This document shows positions 22,562 through 41,173 of a stretch of DNA of 64,000 nucleotides, one piece after another; the first letter of the stretch is position 1; each line of letters opens with the position of its first letter. The notes under the pieces were generated by a model that had not been told where the DNA came from, made no database searches, and worked only from the letters and a program-made list of their open reading frames with translations. Source of the DNA: Dryas octopetala (taxonomy: Eukaryota; Streptophyta; Magnoliopsida; Rosales; Rosaceae); the NCBI GenBank assembly GCA_963921425.1, contig OY992834.1, positions 1,550,001-1,614,000 of the forward strand, given 5' to 3'. The position numbers and the translations under genes were made by a program.

Positions 22562-25500
22562 TGTGAGAATTTTTTCTCAACAAATTATGCAAATTAGCAT
22601 TCATGAAAACAATAATTGCCAAGAAATATTTAGTTAATTTAATGAAAAAAACTTTAGTTTTCCTTTGTAAGAAAATGTCTTAAATTCGTATCTAAGAAAA
22701 GACAGTTGATTAATAAAATAAAAAATTAAGCATAAACTAAATTAAATTAAGGAATTAGGAACAATGCCAAAACTACGTTATTAATGAATTGGAAGATTGG
22801 GTGGTGATTGATCGGAACCTTTTTCTTTTTCAAAAGAGGCATGCAGAAGCGGAATGCATGCGGACAGACTGACGGAGACATTACATTTCGTTGGGTCTGA
22901 ATCTTCTGATGGATATTGATATCAGCCCCTCAAAATAAAAATACAAAAATTATTGATATATCAGCATATATGTTGTAACATACTGTGAATAACTACACTA
23001 CTGTGACGGTCTACTGATGTCACAAAAATGATGGTGATGTTTATCTAGAGGTCGTACTTATTGGTATTTGCTTAAAAATTTAGAAATTAACTCATTTTAT
23101 TTTATATTAAAGACTTTTAATTATTTTTAAATATTTTAAAATTTTAACTCTCAAGTAGTGTATAAGCTCTTTTAAAAAAATATTCGAATCCCCTTCAAGT
23201 AGTACTCGAAGTCTCAAGTAGTGCTTAAGGGGTATTCAAACATTTTTCAAGTGGAGTTCGAGTACTAATCAATAATCAAATTTTTTAAAAAAGATTAAAA
23301 GGTCTTTAATTGACTTCAATTTAATTAAGTTAGATTCTCAAATTCTCTTTACTTATTTGCCTATCAAGTACTATTTGAAGGGGGCCTGAATATTTTTTTA
23401 TGGGACTTCGAGTACTATTTAAGATCAAATTTCTAAAAATTTTAAAAATATGTTTAAAATTTTTAATTGACTTCAATTTAGGTTGTTTTTTCAAATTTTT
23501 CTTTGCTATTTGACAAGTCAATAATTAATATATGACATCACACATGACACCATTCCTATTCAGAACGACTGAGAAACAGGGAGCGAATCCGTTTTTTGGT
23601 GCAGACTATTTTTTCTCTTACAATTAGTTATTACTCTCGCAGTCTCACATAATACTGACACACATATATATATTATTAATCAGAGGTAATGACGACTTTG
23701 AAAGAGAGTTTTACTTTTCATGGCCAAAAAAAAGAAATAGAGTTTTACTTTACTTTATTCCAAAAGAAACCAGAAAGACAAAAAAAAAAAAAAAAAGTGA
23801 AATTCTCCATCGATCTCTTCTGATGTGAAAAATTCACAAATTCGACAATGTGAATTAACTAATTTAACCCCTAAATCCCATTGTTAAACAGAATATATGC
23901 TTCCACTCTATTCACTCGGTGGAGAAAAAAGAAAAACAGAATTGGTCCTGAAGCTACCTACCTAGCTATGTGATATAGATATTGCATGCGGCTGAAAAGT
24001 TGGGTTTAATACAATACAGTTATTTCTTCTCTACTTATACTACAAAATGTTGGAACAAGTAGGCTTAATATTTTTTGGCCAAGAAGTACACTTAATATTA
24101 ATTAATGCAAAAGAGCCAGAAAGATATGTAAAATTTTTTGTGAATCTCTAATATTTAGTGTGAATTATCTATCTTTAATCGGTTAAAGAAATTAATTTGA
24201 TACACAAAAACTGATCCAGGACACTTTCAATTACAAAAAAAAAAATAATAAAAATAATAATTAATACAATCCAGCCAGATAGCTAGGTTTTACATATCAC
24301 TGATCAAATGTACATTAAACTATATATAATTTGGGTGGTGGAATTGGACGTGAACCAAACTCACTCTAATTATTTAGAGTATACGACTGCCGGGTCAACT
24401 TTGTGCTAGCTAGGCTATATATTCAAATGTGGATGCACAACTACAGGTCAACTTATACATGCATATATTAATTCTCAAATCTTTTTGTCAAATAGATAGA
24501 TGTCTACAACTTTAATTTTTTTACTTTTTCTATACATATATGCTCACAATTCCACGACTTGCATTAAAGAATTTTGTGGGCTGTTTTAAAAAATAAAATA
24601 TTTTAATGGTTGTATTTTACAACCATGTTCTTATTTATTGGTTTTTTCTTTTATAGGACTATTTTTCCACAAGACTATATAGAGAGATAGAGATCCGTTT
24701 TTGCTAATTCAAAGTAAACATGCTATTTGAATCCAACTTTTCAAAAAGAAGTACATGAAGACATGTACTTTTGATGAAAAAAAAAAAAAAAAAGAAGCGT
24801 AAACCCAAGGGAAAAAAGGACCCACTGCTATGCAGATGAGGATGTTGGCTTGCTTCTCTTGTGATTCACATGAAAAGTCAAAGAAAAAATGAAGCAAGTT
24901 AGCCAAACACAAATTAAGGAAATAAAAAAAAAATAAAAAGGTAGCTTTCAACTAATAATCAAAGAAAAATAGGTTGCAGAATTCAAATTTTATATCTTAT
25001 AAGGGCCTAGTTTTTTTTTTTTTTGGTACAAAGGGGGGGGCCTAAGCCCAAAAAAAAAAATTAGATAATTACAATTCTGACACAATAAGTAAAAAAACCT
25101 AGTTATAGTGAAGACATTATAAATAGACCAAATAGCTATTTTTTTAATATATACATAATATAAAAATTTGTGAGCCCCCCTTGAAGGTGAGCCTTAGGCG
25201 GTCGCACTCGGTGCCCCCCTTCAATGCCGGCACTGATAATATACCATAAAACCTTTTGGAGAGACATTTATGCTGTAAACCTTAGTATTTAAGGAGTCCG
25301 TTGTATTGCTTTTTATAAAGAATTACAACCCTAATGTACACAAGTCCTAAACCGATCGACTAAAACAAGCAGAGGAGTAAACAAATTATAAAGTACAGCT
25401 GGATATAAATATGAAGATATTTTACAATAGGAAAACTATGTTCGTATGACTCTTGATGAGGAAGTACTCGATCTTATCAAGTACTAACTATAATTGATGT

Positions 25501-26339
25501 TTAATTATATTTAATTTTATTCAATAATGCTATAAATTTTAAATTTGAATTTAAAATAATATGTCATTAAATATGTTAGTATTTACTTGTTGTGAAATAA
25601 ATAATTCTTAAGATGAAATATGTATAAATTAATGAAATACTGACATATTATTTGAAATTGAAATTTAAAATTTGTAGCCTTGTGTGGTACATCTATATTC
25701 TTTAATTATATTTAGGATAAAATCTTAATACATGCTTCACCTACGAGTTTTTTAGTTATAAAAAAAAAAAAGTTTTCATAAGTTTAATTTTAAATTTGTC
25801 GAAATTCATATGATAGCTAGACATTGGATACCTCTTTCAATAAGAATATTTCTTTTTACAATCTTAGAGATGTGCAAGCTTTAAGACTTGCTCCAATAAA
25901 AAAAAAAAGCTTAAATTTCTCACAAATCTCAAAATTGGATCTAAGTATAATATATAAATTATCGATCTAAAAAAATCATCTTAATTTTTGTATTTTTCAG
26001 ATCCGAGTAAAATATTATCGACATTGATTTTATATTACGTTTTACACGTATGTACATTATATTTAATGATTTGAAGTAAAATATTAAATTCTGGGCTGCA
26101 AGCCTGCAACCTGTGTGTAGTTACTAGTTATACGGCTGAAAATTGTCAGAGAGACCTGAGAAGAAACACGAATTTCTGACAAAAAAAAAAAAAACAAGAA
26201 AGAAACACGAATGCACGAAGCCCACATATTTCCGAAGGGAGAAGTCAGAAAGACGACGACCAAAAGCCACGTGTCTACAAGATGTCGATACGAGACGTGA
26301 GCCATGACGACATCCGACTCCGACCAGGACAAGGACGTA

Positions 26340-27375
26340 ATGTATGTATTTGTGTCTCAGTTGCAAGCACGCCTACGGTCTTTGTCTTCGACAGAACAAC
26401 GTAACGCATTCCATCACTCTCTCCCTCTGTTTCTCTCAATCTCAATCTCTAACACAGCGCAGGAGTGAGGACCCAAAACGCAGAAGCAGAACCTTTTCAG
26501 TTTTCACCAATGGGAAACCAACTTCGTTTTCAAGAAACAGAGAACTGAAACCACCAAAACGGCAAAAACCTTCATCTTCTTAGAAAATAAACAAACAAAA
26601 AAATTATAAATTTATAAATTATAATTTCCGGGTTTGGAAAAGACAGAAAATTTTGCCTCGTAAAAGACATCAGGTGTCGTGGGTTTCCTGGTTAGTCCAC
26701 CTCATTGTTACTTCTTTCTTTCTTTTCTTTATCATATTATTATATTGGAAAGTTGTTTGATTGGTTTTGATTTTTGAATGCTTCCTCTGTTTTTATTAAT
26801 TGTTTAAGTTGGCGTCGCTATAGTTATTGGTTCAAGATTGAGCGCACAGAGAGATAACAAACACGAGATTGTTTGTTTTCTTATATTTTAATGCAGAATG
26901 GATCTTAATTTATATTTTCACGTGTCCAATGTGGGTTTATAATAGAGTTGCACAACTCTGTTTTTTCTCTCTCCCATTTTGTAGTTTCCTACAGAATCCC
27001 TCTTATGAATGCAGTGGTTGAATTTCTGAGCATTTGAGCTTCAACTGCTTAGTGATGAAATTGTGTGTTTTATAGGATCATTTTCTCTGAGGTGTTTTGT
27101 GGGAAGTTTTGGGTAACTAGCTCAGGCCTAAGAGGAGGAGGAGGAGGACGTCCTGTAACTCCTGTTCTTGGGCCAGTTCAGGTATGCCCTTTCATTTTTG
27201 GAACCTATCATGTTTTTGAAGCTTTATGTCTCATCTGTGTTGATGTCTTGTTTGGTGGTTTAATTTTTTTTTTTTTGTTCAAAATTTTGTCAGACAAGGT
27301 TTCTTATTATATCTTCTTGCATTGCATACCTTACAGAGTTAGTCAATTTGAAGAGCACAACAGAAAAGGAAGAGG
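26340..27375 (+). promoter_or_regulatory. Leader region of the ABC transporter gene
   Basis: CT-rich sequence at 26400-26450 looks like the start of a 5' UTR. A probable untranslated exon ends at about 27180 (GCCAGTTCAG before GTATGC), so the leader seems to be spliced. Exon limits are not certain. Confidence 0.4.
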
Positions 27376-32994
<5,619 letters not shown>

Positions 32995-33785
32995 ATGTAA
33001 CAGTATTTCTTATGTTACCCTTTTGCTATGGCTAGTAGCAAAGAGATGAAAAAATAGTGAAGCAGGAAGTAGGATCAATGGAAATTCTAAAAACAATTGC
33101 TAGACTGAAGAAGTGAGAAGGTGGGGGGAATAGGAAGATGAGGATTGGAAGATCATATTCTGAGTATGAGAATCCATCCCTATTCGCTTTCCTTATTCCT
33201 GGAAGGCAATGAAAAATAATCGGCTACTTAGCGCCTTAGCGGAGATCAATAGTAGCACAACAGGGTTGCATATGCTTGCAGTTATTCATAACCAGCCACA
33301 GTAATGAATGTAATCTAAAATATGGATGATGGATTGTATATTATGTATCATGGTTTGGGGACTTGAAAGAGTCATTTCTTTTTCTATATTTTTGTGCCCA
33401 CTGAAAGTCATTTCTTACAGAAGTGATTGTCAAACTCAAGAGAAGGAAAATAAAAATCCAAGATTAAAAAAAGAGAAGTACACATTTAATTGAAAATTGT
33501 CTCAAACATTTGCACCAGTCAGCACCTCCCTATCATCCAGCTCTAACCAAAAATCACCTATTCTGATGACAGCTCTTATGATACAATTAGTTTTTACAAC
33601 TAATCAAAAGCCCATTATGAATCTCAAAGTCTTATTATGGATAGGCTGCTAGGCAATTTCACAAGATTAGAAAGTAACCAGCCCCACACTAGTCCATCAA
33701 CCCATGAGGTAAATCAGTGCCTTCGGGGAGGTCAATAAATTCAGAGGAGCAAACCGCATGATAGAAGTAATAATCTTTGTTGTCC
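32995..33785. other. Convergent 3' regions
   Basis: 3' UTR of the ABC transporter (probably to about 33370) and of the DUF3143 gene on the other strand. No other gene is seen. Confidence 0.5.
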
Positions 33786-35293
33786 TCATGGCCCTCCAAG
33801 CACTGCATTCTCGATGTCCTCTCTGCTCAGTGCATAACTAAATCTCCTCTCCATATCCTTTTCAAGATTCCCAGGTCCGGTCTTTAGATACCTACATCAC
33901 CAGTGCAATCTTCAGCATTGGTAACATTTTTTTTTTTTGTGGCCAAGGCAGCATATAAACAAAAGGCTTAAAAGATCAATTTTAATCAATAAGAACAAAA
34001 AGGGGAGAGATTTTCCTCAAGGAGACAAACAGCCATGTGAATGGGAAAAATTAGAGCTGATGCAGGGTTAGGGTAACTAGGACACTTTCAAGTGTCATTC
34101 CTCTACCCCATTTTCACCTCCATCTTTGCCCATAACCTCAAGCTCCCACTCTCAACCATCACCACCACTTCCTCTCCTCTATAACTAGCTAATGGAATCA
34201 AGTGCACAATACCAATGGACTATTCCTTGAACTTTGGAGGTGATAAGGGGACTTAACAGCATGTCCAATCCTAAAGAAGCCTTAAAACAAACCTTTATAC
34301 AAATTGAACATAAGAGTTATATGATTCCTATTCTACAGTTTCAGGGAACCTTGTCACCACATGTTGACTGCTTCTTTCCCATTTTTCTGTGAATAGTCAC
34401 TATTGCCTGCAATTCCAGTCGCAGCCACCATCATCACCTCCAATTTGATCGGCCAACTGGGTCAAGTTAACCAGTAAGCCACTCACTCACAGAAATTGGA
34501 AGCTCACATGAAAGTCTCAAAGAGCCCTAAATAAACTCTGCTTTTTATCTGAGCATTAGAGCAATCCCACCACCAACCACAAATTGTCCAGTGTCTACTT
34601 TAACTAGGTAGCATTTACACCATTTCAGACAAGGCTCACAGCGAAAATTACTGGTTTAGTTAAAATCCAATATCCAATCCAATTGTTTCTGGCATTCAAA
34701 TAACTCAATCCGACTCATGTTACAACAAGCAGGCGAGAACCCAACAAAACAAACTGTAAATTGTGAAAATTTAACTTGTAATCTTATTAAATTCAGGTTT
34801 TTTTTCTATAAAGTCCCTAACTACACCAATCAAAAGCATCCAAAACTCAAATTAGCAAAAACCCAGATGAAAGAATTCACAAAATAACAAAATCCCAGAT
34901 GAGAAAACAGAAAACCAACCTTACATAGAGATCGGTGACGTCGAGTGAGAGCTGGGCATGCCACTCGGGCTTTTCAATCAGCCAAACGGCCCGGTCCTCT
35001 TTGCTCTGGTAAAAGCCCAAGCTTTTCAGCCAAGCCTCAATGCAAGGTAGGCTGTGAGAGTAGAGGGGCTTCTTCTTGTCTGGTAGCCTCTTCAGCCACT
35101 CGTCCTCTGGGACTGAGAGCTCTTCTGCTTCAGATGACTTTGAAAATACTGGGACTGAGAGCTTTCTTAAAGAGTGAGTGAGGGGATATGGAGTCAATTT
35201 TGGTATAAGTGAAGGATAAAGAGTGGGGTATTTTGGAAAACTTGAAGAAGGCATGGAAGAGAAGATGAAATTAGAAACATGAATGGTGGACAT
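33786..35293 (-). CDS. DUF3143 plastid protein
   Basis: Two exons on the minus strand, 35293-34920 and 33891-33786, encode about 159 residues. The first 55 residues are rich in Ser, Pro, Leu and Lys and lack acidic residues, as in a chloroplast transit peptide. The DUF3143 domain follows: LYSHSLPCIEAWLKSLGF, then WHAQLSLDVTDLYVRYLK, ending in YALSREDIENAVLGGP. DUF3143 is found in cyanobacteria and plastids; its function is not known. The single intron of 1.03 kb contains no other gene. The join restores DLYVRYLK. Confidence 0.87.
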
Positions 35294-35579
35294 GTTTTCT
35301 ACTCTAATTTTTGACTTCAGATTTTAGAGGGAGAAGTTGCAGCTTTCAACTTTCAAGAGAGAGTTTTAACCAGAGCAGACCAAACTCATCATTATCTTCA
35401 ACACTTCAACTTTGAGTTGGGGAAAGTATAGAGTAGGAGCGCTTAGAGATCAAATACTGTGTTGCACGAATAAAATAGGCTGATGCAACCAAATTAAAAC
35501 AATCTTTGCACCCAAAAGCCCAAAAAGAAAAGAAAACAAAATTTAATGATAAAAAATGATTATTTTGTATAAAAGAAGG
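35294..35579. other. Spacer upstream of the DUF3143 gene
   Basis: Promoter and 5' UTR of the DUF3143 gene should lie here. No element stands out. Confidence 0.35.
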
Positions 35580-36245
35580 AAGGCGATTTTTCGCTCTCCC
35601 GTATGACTGTATGAGGGCGTTTTTCCCTACGTGCACATTAGGGGCGTTCTCCCGTGTAGTGTATGGGGAGTTTCCTGTATAAGGAGCGTCTTTTTTTCGG
35701 TATAAAAGGCATTTTCTTATATAAACAGTGTTTTTCCGTATAAGGAGTGTTTCACATATAAAGTATATTTTCTCGTATAAAGGGCGTTTTTTGTATAAAA
35801 GGTGTTTTTTTGTATTCGGGGTGTTTTCCCATATAAAGGGGGTTTTCTCATAAAATGGGTGTTTTTCCTATATAAGGGGCAATTTCCTGTATAAGGGTTG
35901 GTTTTTTTATATAAGGGTTGTTTTCCCGTATAAAGGGCATGCTCTCATGTAAGGGGCATTTTCACGTATAAGTGACACTTTTTCGTATAAGGGACATTTT
36001 CTCGTATAAGGGTGTTTTTCCGTATAAAGAGGTATTTTCTCGTATCAAGTACGTTTTTCCATATAATGGATGTATTCCTGTATAACGGGCGTTTTTTTCG
36101 AATAAGGTTTGTTTTCCCGTATAGGGAACGCTTTTCCATATAAGTTACATTTTCTCATATAAGTGATATTATCACGTATAAATGACATTTTCTTATATAA
36201 GGGAAGTTTTCTCGTATAAAGAGGCGTTTTTTTTCTCACATCTAA
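35580..36245. repeat. Minisatellite with a GTATAA-type unit
   Basis: About 30 degenerate copies of a unit near 20-24 bases, roughly TTTTCCCGTATAAGGGGCG, follow each other head to tail. The units vary in the spacing and in single bases, with GTATAA or ATATAA and TTTT as the most constant parts. Two reading frames on the minus strand stay open through it only because the unit lacks stops in those frames. Confidence 0.9.
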
Positions 36246-36334
36246 AGCGTTTTTGTCTAAGAATTTCTCATTTCTTTTTTATTACTTTAGTTAACTAAGG
36301 ACATTTTTGAGATTTTAAAAATGTTAACTAGAAG

Positions 36335-36618
36335 CCCTTGGGGTTAACACAAGTGGTTGAGGATAGATGAGGTAAAGGTTAGGATTATGCTAGATCTAGA
36401 ATTCAATTTTCTCATGTGTAACTAAAAACAAAAAAACTAGACTTTTATAACTTGTGTTAGAATGGATCTATTAAGTGTGGCTTGTGAAACTGGACCGTGC
36501 ACTCTTTACCTTTTTAAAAGGTATACCGTCCAATTCTCTTCAAACTTAACTTAATGGGCAATCCTTTGTATTTTTTCACTTTAATTTAATGAAATTTCTC
36601 TTGAAAAAAAAAAAAAAC
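36335..36618 (+). mobile_element. Possible SINE-like retroelement
   Basis: The stretch begins with TAACACAAGTGGTTGAGG, which resembles a tRNA-type box A (TRGYNNARNNGG), and ends in a run of about 14 A at 36605. Length is near 280 bases, which fits a plant SINE. A good box B and target duplications were not found, so the call is weak. Confidence 0.3.
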
Positions 36619-37172
36619 CAAAAACAAAAAAACATTCTTGTTTGGTATCCTATTCAAATTTTTTTTTTTCAAAAATTAAGATTTTTTGTTTTTAAATGTG
36701 AGTTTTCAAAATTAATTTTAAAAATTTAAAAACTTATTTGGTATGAAATTTGAAAACAATTTTTAAAATATAAAAATAATGGCGGCTAAGAAAAAATAAA
36801 ATGTAAAAAAAAAAATTGAAAAAAATAATGTTTTATCATTTTTAAAAAGAAATATGTTTTTGAATTTTTTTTTAAAAATTATTTTGGAAAATGGTGTATC
36901 AAACACGTTTTTTTGATTTTAAAAAAAAATGTTTAAATAAAATATCAAACAGCCCTTGCATACCGCCAAGTTTCGATTTCCCGCCCACGCACATCTCTCG
37001 TCGATTTGACCTTGGAGACGACATCGTTTCCATACCCGGTTCAATCTCCCATCGTCTTCTTTCTTTCACCTCTCTCTTAAATCCCCATGTCAATCTCACT
37101 TTTTCTCTACAACTGCAAGTCTGCAACCCAAGTCCTCTCTCTCTGGTTTCTTTGTGACTGTGTGCGAATGCG
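36619..37172. other. AT-rich spacer and leader
   Basis: AT-rich to about 36950, then more GC-rich and CT-rich, which probably is the 5' UTR of the gene that starts at 37173. Confidence 0.4.
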
Positions 37173-40100
37173 ATGGCATCTGATCTATACCTCAGTGACC
37201 CAATCACAGACTACACCCAAACCCAGCGCATAGTCCTCCTCATAGACCTAAACCCCCTTCTACACCTCCAAGACCCAACCCCATTTCTCACCTCTCTCCT
37301 CTCCTCCACCAAAACCCTCCTCTCCTTCCCTCCTCTCTCTTCCTCTCTCTTCGCCTTCAGAACCTTCTTCTCCTCTCTCTCTCCCCTCCTCTCCTCCTCC
37401 AAGCTCCCCACTTCCTCTCTCTCCCTCTCCTTCCACCTCCCCATCCCCACTTTTCTCTCCCTCTCCCAAACCCTCAATTCCCTCCCCGCATTTCGCCACC
37501 ACAACAACCCGTTATCGCCGAAACCCTCTTTGCCCCGGGCCTCGTGCCTCGCCGCCTCCATGCGCCAGCTCGTGCACGACTATGCCTGGGACCCTGTGAT
37601 CTGCGATCCGGTAACGGGTACGTTTTCGAATTGTGATTCTGTTGCTGTAAGGTCTAATTTAGTTGTTCTGTTTTCGCCGGTTTGTAGGTCTGTAAACTGT
37701 TTGTCTGAATTCCTCAATGTGGGAGTGGATGATGAGTCTATGGAAAATGCGAATGCATTTTGCCAGAGATTCCGCAGTTTCTTTGAGAATGTGAATGATG
37801 CATTTGTTGGTAGAGATATCCAATTGAGTTGGGTTGATGTTAGGTATGAATTAGAATGTGGTGAGGGTAAGGTTGGGAGTGATGAGGATAAATTGAAATT
37901 TGTTTTTTTTGAGAGTGGGATTAGGAGTTTGGGATGGGGGTTTTGCTCCACGGATTCGATTGTTCTTGGTTCTGCTCTTGTTCCTTTTGGTTTGATTTAT
38001 CCAGAGATTGGGGTTTCATCCAAGTTTTTCAGTTGTAATGATTGTCATAAGAAAGTTAACGCGCAATTAAACCTTGAGATATTAGATGTAAGTGAGAAGC
38101 CTTTGGAATGCAAGCTTTGTGATCTTGAATTGGTTGATTTGAAGATGTTGTCTAGAAATGGAGTTAATGATGTTTTGTTTTCCTTGGAAATCATGAATTC
38201 ACAAACAAGAGGTGATGAACTAAAGAAAATGTTCTGGGGAAGTTTTGGCAATGGAGTGACAAAATTCCAGGTTAAGGCTTTGCATAACTACAATGAGTTT
38301 TTGAACTTCAAGAAGCACTTATCTGATCCTTTTCTTGTCCGCGAAGTTTCTGTAAAACCTGGAAAAGATGAAAAAGAAAGTTATGGTGAAATTTTTTCAG
38401 ATAAGGTTCTTGAAATGCTAGCAATGGAATTGGGTGAGTGGGTGCAGAGAAAATCGGCACCCATTTGGCAGATTTTCTTGAGTTTTCTATATAGGGAGGG
38501 TTACTGGGCTTTAGTGTCTCTTTCAAATGACAGTGGTGTATCAAATATGGGAATCCTTAAGCCTTTCATGGTTTCTTCAGCTCTGCTGTTTATTCTGGAT
38601 GAAGGATATCACCCTCACAAAGAAGTGCACGAAATTGGTGCAAATGTGGATCAATTTAATCCAAATATGGACAATAAGGTCTACCAACTTATTGCTGATT
38701 TGAACCACTTGAATGGGTCCCGAACTGGGTGTTCACCATCTAATAAGCACTCTGCAGACAAGGATGGAAGGAAGAAGAATAGCAAAGGAAATTCACCTTC
38801 ACTTCAGGACCTCACATGGAGTGCCTTCTGTAAGGCAGCATTTGAACACTCAGAGCTAGGTTTGGAACAGGTCTACTTTTCCAGGCAAAGTAATAACTCA
38901 AAAAAGTTGAAATTTCTGAAATGCTGGATGAAACAGATTAAAAAATCTAGTTATCGCAGCCTAATAATGGAGAAAGAATCCGAGGCACACCAGGACGATC
39001 AAAAAGAGATGGACAACAGGTTGGATAAGTTGCAGCAAGAAAGTGAACAGCCAATTCCTTCATCTGCTTCAGCTGGAGAAAATTCTTTAACTGTGGCTTC
39101 TGGAATACAGGATGAAGCTGCTCTGGAATCAAGACTAGAAACCTTGGAAACTTTTTTCAGTAATCTATCCAATAAGATCCAACAAGGACTTGAATCTGAA
39201 GCAGTGGACCTGGGGGCTTTGGCAAATCGGCTTGTGAATTCATCTATATATTGGTTGAATCAAAAGTGTGGCACAGAAACCCCTTCAGAGAGTCAAATTC
39301 CTCTTGTTAAATCCGATGATACTGATCCGGTTGCTGCTGAGCTGTTAAAACTTTTACTGAGAGATCCCAAGGATATGGTTGCAAGACACAAAAGCTATGA
39401 TCCAGGATCTGAAGGGTTTACATCAGAAAAAAGAGTTCGAGAGTATCCTTTCTCATTTATCACTTACCTTTTTTTTTGTATTAAGTATTAATCCAGTTAT
39501 TACTATAATACTGTGAACAATTCGTCTCCGGTTACTTTTACACTTTTCCTTCATAAGCACAAAGATATGAATTGCAGATATTTTTCCGAATGGAGATACT
39601 ACAATCAGAGGTTGGAGCAAGTGTTGCAGAGTCTATGAAACAGAAGTTTGTGAAACATATTTGCTTGTTTTTGGAGACTATTCAGTGCCATCTGGAGGGA
39701 GGTTTCTTTGGTGACTGGAGCCTAGATAATTATGTTGGAAAGATCATACAAAGCAGGTAAATGAGTCTGCACCAGAGTTGAAAACTCCTACCTTTGAAAT
39801 TGTAATCTTAACCTTCTCTAACTGAGATTATGGAATGTTTTGTTGAGATTTTCCTCCCTTGAGTAGTGGATGAATGCTTTGAATCTTCATGGTTTTCCGT
39901 AAATGCCTAGAGCACACTACATTCAATCTATGGTTCATGTTTCAACAAATACACATTTCCTGTGCCTAGTGTTCTACCTTTCTGTGGCATATTGTTACTC
40001 ATCTAATAAATGTACATTTTACCCATGTTTTTCTGACTGAGTGGGAATACTTATATAACTTTTGCAATAGCATATTTGTCTTCAATATGATCCTTGAAAT

Positions 40101-40767
40101 GACGGAGCTTAAATAATCTATTGTTTTATCATTAATTTTTCCCAAGTACATGTGCAAGCACTCAATTTTTGTTAGAAGGGGGAAGATTAAGCAGATAGAC
40201 TAATGTCTGAATTCCCAAATTTTCAGGTACTGTCAGACTCTTGGAGACGTGGTTCACAGAATCTATAAAAAAATGGATTTGTTGCTGTTTTCTGATAAGG
40301 GTGAACTCCCTGGTCATTTACTCAACAGTGAGGATAGCAATCAATCCTATAGAGAAAAACCAGAGAGAGATGTATCAGCAGAAGATGAATCCCTTCATCT
40401 GCTGAAAATGGATAATGGAAGACCAAGCGCCCAAGTGATAAAACAAGAGGAGCATGCTCGAAAGTTAATTGAAGCTCAAGAGAGGAGGGAGAAGGCTCGA
40501 AGGTTTGCTTCTTTTACAAGTTGGGTGCCTGATTTGCACAAAGTTTGGGCCTCAAAACAGCCAAAGCCATTGAAACCAAAGTCAAATCCTCATCGAAAGC
40601 TATCTAAAAGGAAGGACCATAGAGGGTCCTGTTCTGATGACACAGTATGTGAAACCCCAATGACAGGAAACAAACGCAGCTGCTTTGATGATAAAGACTC
40701 CCAAGAGTCAGACTATGGTAGTCAGTCATCCCGTTCGGTTTCTAAAGCATTGTTTCAGGACTGGTGA
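37173..40767 (+). CDS. Large conserved plant protein, function unknown
   Basis: Three exons, 37173-39442, 39565-39756 and 40227-40767, encode about 1000 residues. I do not recognise it with certainty. The N-terminus (RIVLLIDLNPLL, then a long Ser/Leu-rich stretch) could be the first strand of a von Willebrand-like fold, as proposed for Treslin/Sld3 replication factors. Near residues 288-325 two CxxC pairs (CNDCHKK and CKLCDLE) could hold one zinc ion. The middle has helical blocks (KVLEMLAMELGEWVQRKSAP; LQDLTWSAFCKAAFEHSELG). The C-terminus is Lys/Arg-rich and polar (RREKARRFASFTSWVPDLHK) and looks nuclear. Both joins restore conserved-looking text (REYELQIFF; QSRYCQTLGD). From memory a possible Arabidopsis match is AT5G52950, labelled only as LIM-domain containing. 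Gene model sure, function open. Confidence 0.75.
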
Positions 40768-41173
40768 AATGGAGCTACACCCTTTCTTGCTGAGATAAAC
40801 CATCACAAGTGTAATTTTTCTTGTAAATCTAATTGAATTACCAAATTTCTGTAAAATGTCCTCAATATTTTTTTATTGTGATATGTAACATGAAGGTGTT
40901 CTATCACTGAGCTAATATTTCATTTGCTCAGGTCCATGCATAATACATTTCTGAATTTTGAGCAATGAAATCAACAGAAAAAAAAGTTAATAAGAAAAAT
41001 GTGCTATTCTTTCCTGCTTAATGTTCCTTTTTTTTTAAATCTTTTTTTGGGTCAGACTGCAATCAAAGAGAGTGGTGGCCCATCAAGTAGGCCAAGGCCG
41101 GACCTGAGATGCGCCTAATATTAGACAAGTGCGGGTCTAAGCTAAACCCATTTTCAGAACACCGCTCCAATTC
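40768..41173. other. Short spacer between genes
   Basis: Holds the 3' end of the upstream gene and the promoter of the PPR gene. No other feature is seen. Confidence 0.5.

Larger units (their letters stand above)
20101..26339. other. Gene-poor AT-rich region
   Basis: Over 6 kb with no convincing coding exon or RNA gene on either strand. It holds many A and T runs, two short tandem duplications (annotated separately), loose direct repeats around 23140-23500 sharing GACTTCAATTTA and TCGAGTACTA, and, around 25010-25235, short G- and C-rich patches (GGGGGGGG near 25033, then a stretch with GCCTTAGGCGG) that look like worn retroelement debris. Confidence 0.5.

Noticed and set aside
25170..25235. 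Possible RNA gene in the GC-rich patch
   Set aside because: No cloverleaf or known RNA fold could be drawn; it looks like old repeat debris.
35945..36239. Open frames with repeated KRxLYGK-type text, and the idea of a CRISPR array
   Set aside because: The frames follow the minisatellite unit. The repeats are degenerate and adjoin without unique spacers, and the DNA is from a plant.
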